NCBI GenBank assembly: GCA_029747015.1
Contig: JAKOGI010000428.1
Location: 67,501-131,500 of the forward strand
Origin: Carnegiea gigantea
Lineage: Eukaryota > Streptophyta > Magnoliopsida > Caryophyllales > Cactaceae
Reading direction: 5' to 3'
DNA: 64,000 bases
Shown here: positions 25,894 through 37,012 of the stretch, piece after piece
Position numbering within the stretch: position 1 is the first letter of the stretch
How the letters are laid out: every line of letters begins with the position of its first letter
Position numbers and translations under genes: made by a program
Notes under the pieces: generated by a model
Told to the model about the DNA's origin: nothing
Seen by the model: only the letters and a program-made list of their open reading frames with translations
Database searches by the model: none

Positions 25894-27049
25894 AAACAAT
25901 TTTGCTATATTGTTAAGTTGCTTTTACTCCCAGCAGTTTTTCTGTTCCCCCATCTTTTTTGCATTTCTCTTACGAAGAGAAATTATTAAATCAAAGAAAT
26001 AAAAGGAAAAAAAAAAGCATCTGCGCTTTTCTTTGACGTAAGTGCTTTCATTTCTTGTTTCACTGCCATTGTGTCTGTCTGGATTGTATGTAAATGTGTC
26101 TCGACTGTTCTAGTTTCTCGTATTAGATGTATTATGTGTATTCCTTTTTTTTTTTTCACGGGGATTTCTGAAATTCTGGTCTTCTAAATGATTCAAAACT
26201 TTATTTTCTATGCCTTTTTTTTCTCTCTTTCCTAGCAAGGTGCTTTTTTCACAAGTACTTTGGTGTTTATTGTTTTTTTTTTTTTTGTTTTTTTTTGTTT
26301 TTGGTCCGAACTTGTTGAAAGTGTGGCATCGATCACTTGATCTTCCAAATGTTTCGGAACGTCAACTTTTCTATACGTGGGTTTCCCACGCTGAAGGTGA
26401 TGTGCTTTTATGAAAATTTGATTTTTATTAATTGGCCGCGAGAGTTTCTTTATGAGTTTAGAGCATGAGTAGTAGTAGTTGGGATGTTTTGGGTTTCCAA
26501 TGTTGTTTTTTTTTGGGTCAAAAATTTTATAAATAATCATGAATAATTGATGCCTATAATGTAAGCATCTTACAACCTACCTTGAGCAAAACAATAAGGC
26601 TGAAAATAAAATCGGAACCTCCTAAAGTATAAATTAAACAACGACCCCAATTTGAAAGTTCACGTAGAAGCGTAAAATCGAATAAAAACAGAGGCATTAA
26701 GCCATGAATAGCATCCCAAAGACGAGCTCACCAATGTTGACTAACCCTGAAGAACTAGGCTTTAATGACCGGTAACTTGATTGTGGATTGATGCTCTGTT
26801 CTTTTTACCCCTCTTCAACTTATACTTCATTGTCTCCGGAACTTATTCGTCTGTTTCCTGGTGCCTTGTTTATTTTGATATGGAGGAATCTGTTGCAAAA
26901 AAGAAGATGCATCTCCAATGTGGGCTTATATACAAAGATGATGCAATTTTTTCCCCTATTTGGAGCAAAGTTAAATAGTATTGTTACTCCTTCAAAACAA
27001 AGAGGAATCGGTTTACAACCCATGCAATCTAGGTATCTATAATGTAAAT
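25894..27049. other. HIZ2 3' UTR and spacer
   Basis: The 3' UTR probably ends within the first few hundred bases after the stop codon. T-rich tracts lie at 26147-26157 and 26274-26302. The rest is AT-rich with no supported gene. A lone GAGCATGAGTAGTAG at 26461 resembles one end of the GAGCAT MITE family, but no second end was found. Confidence 0.45.
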
Positions 27050-27385
27050 TCAACTAAAGCAAATACAATTTAGTCAATAATATGTTACGCGACAGTTAAT
27101 GTTAATTCGACTAAAATAGATACAGTTTAGTAGTACAATCTTGTATAGGGAAAGAACCAAAGTAGCGATAACAGTGCAATGCATATATCATACATAATCC
27201 TACCATTGGACACAAAAAATAAAAATAAAAAACCATAATCCTACCGTATATAGTCCTAATATAAATTCAGTTAAAACAGATACAATTTAATAGTACAATC
27301 TTGTACAAGGACATCAACCAATGTAGGGATAACAGTGCAATGCATATATCATACATAATTCTGCCATATATAGTCCTGATGACAA
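27050..27385. repeat. Direct repeat, about 161-bp period
   Basis: gataacagtgcaatgcatatatcatacataat occurs at 27167 and 27328 in nearly identical form, with 'aga-acaatttagtagtacaatcttgtac' preceding each copy at the same spacing. A partial third unit begins near 27050. It is a non-coding local duplication. Confidence 0.8.
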
Positions 27386-28040
27386 GGGTGGAGAAAAAAG
27401 CAAGTACTTAATTTGAATGAAAGTAAACCTAGTTTGTCTTAGCCCTAAATGAAGCTAATTTGGATGAAAAAATCTAGTTTGAATAAAGAAAAATCTAAAA
27501 AATAACTCTTTTGGATTTTAGAATCAATTTGAGTCATGTTGGATTGAAGCAACTAGAAATCAGCCTAAATCAGACCAATTGTTCGACGCACATTTATTAA
27601 TGATGATTTATAACATCCATAATGGCCAACCAAACTAGGATTGTGTCATGTACAAATTATATTATAGGCCTGGGTTTATGGAGCCAGGTTGAGCACTTAA
27701 GAGTATAGTATTGAGCATTCAAATTGAATGTATAGAGCATTAATGTCAATGGCATTGAACATTTAGGAAGCTTAATTTCTCATCATTATTTCAGACTTTT
27801 CCCTCAAATCCTTATTAATTTGATTCGGCTGTTATAGTTGCAACAATTACTGGTTGAGGCATTTTGATTTTTGTAGAGCATTCAATTTTTTTGAGTTTTT
27901 TTTTTTTTTTTTGGTTTTTCTAGTTTATAGGGTTGAGCAATTTATTTTATATACTTGAACAATCTATTGTATCAAGTTGAGCATTTTGTTTTACTCACTT
28001 GAGTATTTCTCGGACCTATAGACCTGAGACTATAACATAA
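27386..28040. other. Spacer before the F-box cluster
   Basis: AT-rich sequence with a T tract at about 27897-27912 and scattered 'gagca' phrases. No gene. Confidence 0.5.
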
Positions 28041-28735
28041 GTGCTGTCGTGTCATGGGCTTGTATGCACTGTGAATTTCAAAACAACTTCAATCCATGTT
28101 GTGAATCCCACCACCACCAAAGAATGCGGGATTATCCCGTGCCCGGAAACTGAAACTCGTGAAGAGTATGCAGTTGAAACAACTGGGTTCGGCTTTGTTC
28201 CCTCCTTCGATGACTACAAGATCGTGCAGCTTATGAAAGCCTATGCTTCTGATATGCTATACTCAGTCAATGGATCCGATTGATGTATTCTCGTTTAAGG
28301 ATGATCGACGGAGAAGCTTAGATATTTTTAGTACTAATCTCGATTCACCGCTTGCTGGATCCTGTCTTGATGTAGGAGGAAATCAGGCAGTTTGGTTGAA
28401 TGAGGCTTTATATTGGGTGGCTTCGATACTCCCAACCAAACATCCAAGTGGGTTTTCCATACTAGAATTTGATTTGGCTGCAGAGAGATTTTCAAGGGCA
28501 TCAGATGTAACAACAGATTGGCTTCCCTTGGAGTTATAGCACACAGTTGTCTTTGTGTTGGTCAGCTACGCGAGATGCAAAGTGGTGAAAGATTTCTTGA
28601 GCTTTGGATGATGAAAGAATGTGGTCACTTGAATACCTTGGTTAGAATTCAACTTGACTATCGAGTCGCGCCACAATGTCCTGCTCTTAATCCATTTGGA
28701 TTCCACCCGATGGCAATGTTTGGTTAGCAGTGATT
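28041..28735 (+). pseudogene. F-box/FBA pseudogene 1 (F-box lost)
   Basis: FBA-domain (F-box associated) sequence only. It begins at LSCHGLVC, contains GFGFVPSFDDYKIVQL, changes frame near 28270 (DVFSFKDDRRRSLDIF…NEALYWVAS…ILEFDLAAERFSRAS) and again near 28515 (GVIAHSCLCVGQ…SGERFLELWMMKECG). The N-terminal F-box is absent and at least two frameshifts are present. The closest relative in the window is the intact gene immediately downstream, so it is probably a decayed tandem copy. Confidence 0.85.
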
Positions 28736-29072
28736 GATCAAGCACGAACAAAACATATTGACATCTCTATGAATTAGACTCTTTTTTGTCTTTGATGTTT
28801 ATTTGAATTCTAAATATGCAATTATTTGTTAATTATGATTTATAAGATCTATATCTCTATTTGGACTCTTTTTTTTTTGCGGTCTTTGTGTTCGATTTGA
28901 GCTCTAAATCCGTGTAATTTTTTTTTTTGGGGGGGTTGCTTTGAATGTGATATATAAGGTCACAATGCATGCCCAAAAACCTGTTGTTTTAGTCCTCTCC
29001 TCCTGAAGACACCCTGCAGATATACCCTGTTTTCTTATGCTCGAAGTGCAGAAAACCAGAGACAACAATAAG

Positions 29073-30299
29073 ATGGCGTCTGATTCATCTAACTGTAGTG
29101 ATCATGGGTGCTTACCTCCAGAACTAATCACTGATATACTCTTCCAATTGCCGGTTAAATCACTAGGCCGATTCAAATCAGTGTGCAAAAGTTGGAATTC
29201 CTTAATCTCAACTCACAATTTTGCTAAATCCCACGTCCAATTCCAAATTTCCTCCACCAGCAACAACCCTTCAGCCCTGACTTCTGTGTTGCTCATCTCG
29301 CCACACCCGGGCTTTGTCTTGTCCTGCGATCTGAAGCTTCTCAATGGCCACAGTTTTGATGCTGCTATCGATGCTGGCTTAATCTCACCCTTGAAATTAG
29401 GCTTCCCTTTGCCATCATCAACAACTTTTCCCCCTCTTGGATCATGCTGTGGGCTTGTATGCATTGTTGAGACTATGAGCATGACGGCCAATTCAAAAAC
29501 TTTGTGTGTTTTTAACCCCACCACCAAAGAATTCAGGTACATCCCATTCCCGAATACTGAGGATTATTGGCCTGCTAGACATTGGGCATCTGGACTCGGC
29601 TTTGTCCCCTCATTTGATGACTATAAGATTGTGTTGCTTAAGCAAACCGTAACCTTTATTGCCAATGACAGAGTATACCATAATACAGCTGATGTGTTCT
29701 CATTGAGGGATGGTCAGTGGAAGGTGTTAGATTCCTCTAACAGTAATCTGGATGCGTCACTTGGTGGTGCCTATCTTCATACAAGGTCTCCGGCAGTTTG
29801 GTCCAATGAGGCTTTATACTGGGTGGTTCCGTCATTTCCTGTTGGACCTCTGGGTAGCTTTTTCATACTTGAATTCAATCTAGCTAAAGAGAGATTTTCA
29901 AGGGCAGCGAATGTAGAACATATCAGGGATGCTGATGACAGAATCATGTACGACCTGCAGAATTTGTCCATTGGAGTTATTGCACAAAAGCATGTCTGTG
30001 TTGGTCAGATATACTCTATGCAAAGTGGTGAACAATTTCTTGAGATGTGGATGATGAAAAAGTTTGGTGAGTTGAATAGACTGTTTATACTTCAACTTGG
30101 GTCTGACATAACAAGGAGAAATCTTAGGTTATTGGGGTTTACACCCAATGGCCTTGTTTGGTTAGTAAGCGCTGCTCCAGGAAGGCAAGAAATCTTGCTT
30201 CTTGATCCAAGTCAAAATCGACCTGCATATGTGCTGTTTGCAGAAAAATATGTCCATCACGTCATGAGTTATACTCCAAGTCTCTTGTCCCCGTCTTGA
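29073..30299 (+). CDS. F-box/FBA protein (intact)
   Basis: An intronless gene for 408 aa; an in-frame ATG at 29037 would add 12 residues. The F-box spans about residues 14-55 (LPPELITDILFQLPVKSLGR) and would bind SKP1 in an SCF ubiquitin ligase. The remainder is an F-box-associated interaction domain with GLGFVPSFDDYKIVLL, WSNEALYWVVPSF, FFILEFNLAKERFSRAAN and EMWMMKKFGELNRLF. That domain would recruit substrate; the substrate is unknown. The MASDSS start is preferred because the minus-strand paralogues begin similarly (MASES, MTSEL). It is the only intact member of the plus-strand subfamily here and resembles CPR1/SLF-like FBA proteins. No S-RNase is in the window, so an S-locus role is not supported. 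Confidence 0.9.
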   Translation: MASDSSNCSDHGCLPPELITDILFQLPVKSLGRFKSVCKSWNSLISTHNFAKSHVQFQISSTSNNPSALTSVLLISPHPGFVLSCDLKLLNGHSFDAAIDAGLISPLKLGFPLPSSTTFPPLGSCCGLVCIVETMSMTANSKTLCVFNPTTKEFRYIPFPNTEDYWPARHWASGLGFVPSFDDYKIVLLKQTVTFIANDRVYHNTADVFSLRDGQWKVLDSSNSNLDASLGGAYLHTRSPAVWSNEALYWVVPSFPVGPLGSFFILEFNLAKERFSRAANVEHIRDADDRIMYDLQNLSIGVIAQKHVCVGQIYSMQSGEQFLEMWMMKKFGELNRLFILQLGSDITRRNLRLLGFTPNGLVWLVSAAPGRQEILLLDPSQNRPAYVLFAEKYVHHVMSYTPSLLSPS

Positions 30300-30549
30300 T
30301 TATGTCAGGAGATCTGTTATTGAATAGAAAGCTAGTTATACAAAAAGACATTTGTGTTCAAAGGGTTATATTTGCTGTAGTCAGTAATTTATGAAGAAAT
30401 TACAGAGTTTTGTTCCAAAGATGTTGTGTTTCCAGAGTATCCCTTGAGTTGTATAGTCTCTGTTAATTTGATCTCTTGTTTAGTGGTTATTTAACTTCTC
30501 GCTGTATAACATTTTAAAGAAAGCATTAACATGTACTGAGTGTTCAATT

Positions 30550-31680
30550 TTGCCCCTAGTATTGGTGGCTACGAAATCCTTACTGATTATTACATGTGAT
30601 TGGCCTCGAAATTTATCAAGACTCTAAAAATGAGACAAAATATTTCTTGGTTATATGGAGGATTCATTAGTGAGTAGAAATCCGTTTTATATGAAAGTTT
30701 GTTGTCAATGGTCGTGTTGGAATGACAATTCACATCTGATTGCCTAAGGGTTGGGACTCTTGCAGATCAAACTACTTCATGTTTATGCTCAATGTATTAG
30801 AAGAATTCTAGCCAACATCCAAAACCCGTCTCCATCTCCTTCTCCTCTTGCAGTCGGCTTTGTTTCCTTCATTGTTGACCGCAAATCATGCCGGCAATAC
30901 TCAAAAACTATGCACTCCGTAGAAAACTGAGTTCATGTGTTCTCAGCATGGGATGATGAGTGCACTAGGCAGCACTATCTCTAGTGTCATTGATCTTCTT
31001 CTTGCTGATGTTCAAGATGATTGAAAAATGCCACTTTTGGGCTATCTGATCTTTAACTTTCCTCCAAGTCTTTCACTGTCATGTAATGTGGGCAGTGGTC
31101 TGACGATTTGATTTTAACATGTCTGATGCAACAGCTCAAGAAGTTTAGCTCTTTGCAAATTCATCTTGAGATGTCGGTGATGGAAAACCACGGCAGATGC
31201 CATAATTCCTCAATGTTCTTTTAGATTTATAATTCCTGTTAATCAGGCCCCCTGCTTTAGTAATTGTTTATACTTATATAAACTGTATGAAAGAAAATCA
31301 CCAAAGTATCGATTGGAATTTGAGTCGAGTCTGCATATAACCCATAAGACTTTTAACTGATATAACTCTGTGCATCAGTGCTGAACTTTTCTGATTATAT
31401 ATATTTGGAGTCTTCTCGATCTAGAAGTGAAGATTTTGTCTACAAAAAAAAGCATGAAACAATCATAATGATATGATTACTCAAACTACAAGGAGTTCAA
31501 TTGCAGATTGTCATTGTCATATATATGAAGCATTGATTCGAGTGAGCCATAATTCGAAAGGAATCACTGTAATGCTCCATCAGAACATGAAAGCAAGCAA
31601 GCGCAACAACATAACAAGAGTAAATTAGCTGACTTTGACACTGAAATTCCAACCTTTCTGGCATGCTGAGATCAACAGGG
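30550..31680. repeat. Segmental duplication, copy 1 (non-coding)
   Basis: The 3' flank of the intact F-box gene. It is matched by 33760-34075 (there in reverse orientation) and by 34430-35560 (same orientation). Shared phrases include aaatatttcttggttatatggaggattcattagtga, ggctttgtttccttc, gccacttttgggct and actacaaggagttcaa. It ties the two F-box blocks to one duplication with an offset of about 3.9 kb. Confidence 0.8.
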
Positions 31681-31727
31681 AATACTCACTATAAGCAAGC
31701 GAATACTTGCAAATACCAATAGAGTAA

Positions 31728-33203
31728 CTAATACATATAATAAGGGGAAATAAGACTTGCAACAAAATCCGTGACAGAGACAGCATTCTTTCTCATGACT
31801 ATTGTGTATGTAGGTGGATCTTGATTTGGATCAACAAGCCAGACTTGCCGTTCTTTATCATCACGGATCTTTATGAAAATATTACCATTCATCGTAAACC
31901 CTAATAGATTAGGAGTTTTCCCTGGAAACTGAGACTCAAGTCCAATTCTGAACAAAATTTTCCAATGTCCGTGTTCTTCTTCTTCTTCCAACATCCACAT
32001 CTCAACACAAACTGCGATGGCAGGCGTGTGAAACAGCTGACAGACACAGAGATTATTGTGTTTATAAACCCCAGTGGATAACATCCTCAAGTAATGCTTG
32101 CTCCTTGGATAAGCGTCCTCGTTCTGTTTTAGATTTGATACTGTAGAAAATGTTCCTTTCACTGCATCAAATTTAAGTATGAAAAACTCACCGATGGACT
32201 CGCTACCAACCGGAAAAACCCAGTAGAAAAAGTCATTCAATAGAACCACATGAAGGCCTGTTGTAAGAAAGTAAGGACGGTACGCAAGTGATGCATGAAG
32301 AGTAGCACTAGAAGTATCCGAGTCTCTCCATTGGTCATACCTCCATGAGAATATGTAAGCTCGATCCTTTGACTTGTAGGGCCCTGAGTAATGATAAGTC
32401 AGCAGCACGGTTTTGCAGTCATGAATTGAGGGAATAGAGGCACACCCATACGCCCTAAGAATGTATTTTTGATGGTTTGCTTCAGGGAATGGGATAATTC
32501 TGCATTCTTTGGTAATGGGATTCAAAATACGGAATATTTCCTTGGAATTCTTAGAATCCTTGAGCAATATGTGCCCATGGCTTGATCCGAGAATATCCCA
32601 GGATCGCACTGGTAATTGGGTTAAGTTGATTCTGACTTCGATGCTAGAATCTACCAAGTTAGAGGTGTCTTTGAGGTTCAAATGCGATGAAAAGATAGTG
32701 CCTTTCTCAGTCAGGACAAATGTTATAACGGATGCGAGAAAGTATGAACAAATTGACAAATACACACAGATTTAATGTGGTTCACTAACAATGTGTTAGC
32801 TACGTCCACGGGCAGAAGAGAGGGATAGTTTTATTGATATTGGAATACAGAGATACGCATTACATATATAGGGTTTAGGTTTTAGAGCTAATCCTAACCC
32901 ATACATCACGTACGCCGTCAGTTTCGTGGGCGTTGCCCCTGAACCCCTATCGGGGGCCACGTTGCGCCCCCGAACCGCAAAACCAGGGCTGCAAAAGGGG
33001 GCTAAAAAACAGATTGAAGGCATTCTAACAACAAAGAGTAGATCAGATGCAGGGTGGCTGAGTTGGAGGTGGGATTCGGCGAAGGTGTGAGTTGAGATCA
33101 AACTTTTCCACCTTTTGCGCACCAATTTGAATCGGCCTAGTGATTTAACCGGCACTCGAAGGAGTACGTACCATCCATGATCATTAGATTCAGATGCCAT
33201 CAT
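31728..33203 (-). pseudogene. F-box/FBA gene 2, disrupted by a solo LTR
   Basis: The reading runs from 33203 (MMASESNDHG) through a shortened F-box (YVLLRVPVKSLGRFKLVRKR) to DLLFV. It is then broken by a 310-bp LTR at 32721-33030 and resumes at VLTEKGTIFSSHLNLKD through to LISPYYMY at 31728. The insertion plus its 5-bp duplication adds 315 bp, a multiple of three, so both halves remain in one frame, but stops inside the LTR end translation. Compared with the paralogue at 35636-36803, the N-terminus also lacks several residues of the F-box (an in-frame loss around ELITEI). The FBA half is otherwise open, which suggests a recent disruption. Confidence 0.88.
32721..33030 (-). mobile_element. Solo LTR (310 bp) inside F-box gene 2
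   Basis: Read on the minus strand it begins TGTTAGAATG and ends CCGTTATAACA, the TG…CA ends of an LTR. It is flanked by a perfect 5-bp duplication ACAAA (32716-32720 and 33031-33035). It contains a TATA-like stretch (tatatatg, near 32863-32872) and an AATAAA signal (near 32832). No internal domain or partner LTR exists here, so it is a solo LTR left by recombination. The host family is unknown. Confidence 0.9.
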
Positions 33204-33475
33204 GTATTATTACTGTCTTTCCCTTCAGGTTTCTTCACTTCCCCCACAATTTTCTCTGGGCTTTCTCTAGGGTTTGGGGGTTTGTTAAGATTGATTAAGA
33301 GTTAGGATATTGCCTAAAATCTGATGAGGAAGGCAGTAGGCCGATTACAGTTGGGCCTTTAGGGTTTAGAGGTTTGTTAGTTACATAATACATGCATGAA
33401 TAGAAGCACGGTTCCCTCAAAGCCTCTGTTTTTCCCCTAATCCCTTTTCCTCCGTTAAACGTGATAGGATGTAAA

Positions 33476-34139
33476 ACCCTGGGTATTGGGCATCTGGGCT
33501 CGGCTTTGTCCCCTCCTTTGATGACTACAAGATCATGTTGCTTGAGCAGACTACAACCTTTAATTCCAATGACCAGTGGCGGATCTATGTGGGAGGGAGG
33601 GGTGTCCATGGACACCCCTAATCCAAAAAAAATACTATATCAATATTATGGATAGACACTCCTAAAATAAGCCCCAAAAAATAATAGATTGCTAAATGTT
33701 TGTAGATGGACACTCCTAATTTGAAACTCTAGATTCGCCACTGGTGTTTCTTCTGGATTTTTTTTTATCACCATATATCAATCTTAGATAAGAGGAGAAG
33801 GAGAAGGTGACGATTTTGGGGGTTGGCCAGAATTCTTCTAATACATTGAGCATAAATGTGGAGTAGTATGACCCCCAAGAGTCCTAACCCTATGGCAATC
33901 AGATGTCACTTCCTACTCCGACTCTACTATTGACAAGAAACTTTCATATCAAATGGGTTTCTAGTCACTAATGAATCCTCCATATAACCAAGAAATATTT
34001 TGTGTCTCATTTTTAGTGTCTCGATAAATTTAAAGGGCAATCAGAAGTAGTAATTAGTAACGATTTTAGAGAAACTCTTTCCACTGATCATCCTTCAATG
34101 AGAACACGCCAACTGTATCGTTGTAGAATCTATCATTGG
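33476..34139 (+). pseudogene. F-box/FBA fragment split by a MITE and an inversion
   Basis: 33480-33573 (+) encodes WASGLGFVPSFDDYKIMLLE…FNSND. The next part of the same domain, NDRFYNDTVGVFSLKDDQWK, lies at 34139-34065 on the opposite strand. In between are the MITE at 33574-33743 and inverted flank sequence. The two pieces join at the shared CCAATGA target duplication. No F-box or C-terminal half accompanies it. Confidence 0.8.
33574..33743 (+). mobile_element. hAT-like MITE, copy 1 (170 bp)
   Basis: Termini CAGTGGCGGATCTA and TAGATTCGCCACTG. It holds the phrase ggggtgtccatggacacccc. The left flank is CCAATGAC and the right flank is GTGTTTCT, which do not match each other but match the flanks of copy 2 once those are reverse-complemented. 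The CAGTG ends and 8-bp duplications suggest hAT. Confidence 0.85.
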
Positions 34140-34309
34140 CAGTGGCGGATCTAGAGTTTCAAATTAGGGGTGTCCATCTACGAACATTTAACAATCTATT
34201 ATTTTTTTAGGCTTATTTTAGGAGTGTCCACGCATAATATTGATATAGTATTTTTTTTGGGTTAGGGGTGTCCATGGACACCCCTCCCTCCCACATAGAT
34301 CCGCCACTG
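34140..34309 (-). mobile_element. hAT-like MITE, copy 2 (170 bp, inverted)
   Basis: Same length as copy 1 and nearly identical, in opposite orientation. The outer-left flank ATCATTGG (reverse complement CCAATGAT) and the right flank AGAAACAC (reverse complement GTGTTTCT) pair with the flanks of copy 1. Confidence 0.85.
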
Positions 34310-34357
34310 AGAAACACACAGGTAAATTAGAGAAGAAGGGAAGTGAAGGACGAAATT

Positions 34358-35004
34358 ATGGCTCATCATCGGTGCTTACCCCAGGACATAACCACTGAAA
34401 TATGATCCTTTTGCTTATTGTAATTTTGCATTCGGCTTTGTTTCCTTTACTATCGACTGCAAATCATGTCGGCAATGCTCAAAACTATGCACTCAGTAAA
34501 GAATTGAGTTCATATGTTCTCCGCATGAGTGATCAGTAAGGCTAGGCAGCACTATTTCTACTGCCATTGATCTTGTTCTTGCTGATGTTTAAGGTGATTG
34601 AAAAAAGCCACTTTTGGGCTTTCTGATCTTTAACTTTTCTCTGATTCTTTCTCCATCATCTTATGTGGGCAATGGTCTATTCAATTTGATTTTAGTACGT
34701 CTTTATAAACCGTGATCAGCTGATAATCATTTTTGTACCTGTCCTGTTGCGACAGCTCGAGCAGTTTAGCTGGATGAGGCTTTATACCGGATGGTTTCAG
34801 CTCCTTCCAAATTTTCAGGTGTTTTCTTTGTACTTGAATTTGATTTGCTTAAACAAACATTTTTGGAGATATGGCATCTGAAACAGATGAATGACAGTAA
34901 TGGAAGAATAAGGGGATGCTATTTCAAGTCAGCGTCTATTGGGGTTGCGCAACTTGATTTCTGTAACCTGCTGAATTCTGTACCTAAAAATGCTCAATGT
35001 TTCT
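34358..35004 (+). pseudogene. F-box remnants of duplicated block 2
   Basis: 34358-34402 encodes MAHHRCLPQDITTEI and a stop, the first residues of an F-box protein. After non-coding sequence matching 30851-31140, an FBA piece follows at about 34770-35004 (LDEALYRMVSAP…FFVLEFDLLKQTF…KSASIGVAQLD). The two are not joined by an open frame, and the F-box body is missing. Confidence 0.65.
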
Positions 35005-35635
35005 GAAGCCAAGGAAGTGTAATGTCTGTAACAAAGAATGTTGATTGTTACAGGCTATAACTCTGGAACATTCATTGAGATCTGTAATTCTCGTTAATTA
35101 GATCTCCTGCTTCAGTTTTTGTATATATTTACATAAACTGTGTAATGGAAAAGCACAAAAAGTACCAATTGGATTTTGAGTTGGGTCTACGATAACCAGG
35201 CCAGAAAACCTTTAAACTGATGTGTCTTATGTATGTATGCTAACTGTTCTGATTATTTGGAGTCTTCTTACTAGAGAAGTAAAGCTTTTGTGGAAAAAAA
35301 AAAAAAAGAAACTAAAAAAGGACATAAAGCATGAAACAATAATCCGGATATGATACAGCAAACTACAAGGAGTTCAAACTTCAAATGCAGTTCTGTCACT
35401 GTCATGTATATGAAGCTAGCAATTGTTAGAGCCAAAAGTTGAAAGGCATCACTGCAATGTTCCATCAACAAATGACAGCACGCAAGTAAAACAACATAAT
35501 CGAGCCAATTAGCTGACTTTGACACCAAAATTGCAACCTTTCAGCAGAGAGCAACATTAAAACACAATGTCTAATAAACAGGGAATGCTCGGTATAAGTA
35601 GAGGAATACTTGTAAATACCAGTAGAATAGAATAT

Positions 35636-36803
35636 CTAACACATATAATGAGGGGAAATAAGACTTGCAGCAAAATCTGTGACATAAACGGCATACTTTC
35701 TCATGACTATTTTGTATGTAGGTGGATCTCGATTTGGATCAAGAAGCCAGACTTGCCACTCTTTATCATTAGTGATCTGTATGACAATATTATCATTCAG
35801 CGTAAACCCTAATAGATAAGGAGTTTTCCCCAGAAACTGAGACTCGAGTCCAATTCTGAGCAAAATTTTCCAATCTCCTTTTTGTTCTTCCTTCAACATC
35901 CACATCTCAACAGAATAACATTCAGCAGGTGTGGAAAGCAGCTGACACACACAGAGATCACTGTGTTCAATAACCCCACTGTATAGCTCCCCCCAGTAAT
36001 ACTGGCAGTTCGTTCTTGTATAACTATCCTTCTGATTTAGATTCGATATTGTTGACAATGTTTCTTCAACTAAATCAAATTTAATTAGGAAGAACTCACC
36101 CGTGTATCTAGTGTGACATGGAACAACCCAGTAGAAAGCATCGTTCAACAAGACCGCATTAAGATATATAGCGACCATAACTAACAAGTGATGCATCAAA
36201 TGCACTAGTGAAAGAATCCAATTCTTTCCACTGGTTATCCCTCAATGAGAATATGTGAACTTGAATCTTTGACATATAGGGCTCTAAGTAACCACAAGTT
36301 AGCAGCACCATCTTGTAGTCATGCATCGAGGAAACAAAGCCAAACCCATATGCCCTAACAAGGCACCATGGATGATACTCTGGTTCAGGTAGTCGTAGTT
36401 TTCTACGTTCTTTGATTATGGGGTTCCAAATATGGATTATTTTATCGGAATACCGGATGCATATGAGCCCATGGCTTGATCCCAGAATATCTAAAGAGAG
36501 CGATGCAAAAGGGTTTATATCACCTTCGATATCAACACTAGAATCGGCTAGGTTAGAGATGTCTTTGACGTTCAAATTCAAGGAGAAGGCAGACTTTTTC
36601 CCTCTCAGAACAAGGAGGAGAGATGCAGGGTTGTTGAGCTCAAGGTGGGATTTGGCGAAGCTGTGGCTTGAGATCAAACTATTCCAAGTTTTGCACACCG
36701 ATTTGAATCTTCCTCGTGATTTAGCCGGCACTCGAAGGAGTATCTCAGTGATCAGTTCAATATGTATAAAGCACCCATGATCACTAGACAATTCGGATGT
36801 CAT
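35636..36803 (-). pseudogene. F-box/FBA gene 3, single frameshift
   Basis: 36803-36159 is open from MTSELSSDHGCF through a complete F-box (ELITEILLRVPAKSRGRFKS) to FDASLVSYGRYIS. The frame then shifts near 36165-36185, and AVLLNDAFYWVVP…LISPHYMC continues to 35636. With the shift the product is 214 aa; restored it would be about 385 aa like its relatives. It is the duplicate of the gene at 31728-33203, without the LTR. A sequencing error at the shift cannot be excluded. Confidence 0.85.
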
Positions 36804-36980
36804 CTTGTCTTTCCCTTTGATTGGATTTCTTCACTGCCTGCACAATTTTCTCAGGGGTTTCTCTAGGGTTTAGACTTTAGAGGAGGTTTGTTAGGACTAC
36901 GCTAATGCTATTGCACCTAAAATATGGGAAGCATTGCCGTCCTTCCAAAAAAGTTTAGCCGCCATATATCTCAACAACGA

Positions 36981-37012
36981 TTTTTTTTTTTTTTTTTGGG
37001 GGGGGGGGGGGG
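36981..37012. repeat. Compound poly(T)-poly(G) tract at an F-box breakpoint
   Basis: T17 followed by G15, exactly where the F-box half of pseudogene 4 is missing. Confidence 0.92.

Noticed and set aside
26461..26500. A third GAGCAT-type MITE
   Set aside because: Only one possible end (TTTAGAGCATGAGTAG) is visible, with no matching inverted end downstream.
36159..36205. An intron explaining the frame change in F-box gene 3
   Set aside because: The two frames overlap with no room for an intron, and related FBA genes here are intronless, so an indel is the better explanation.
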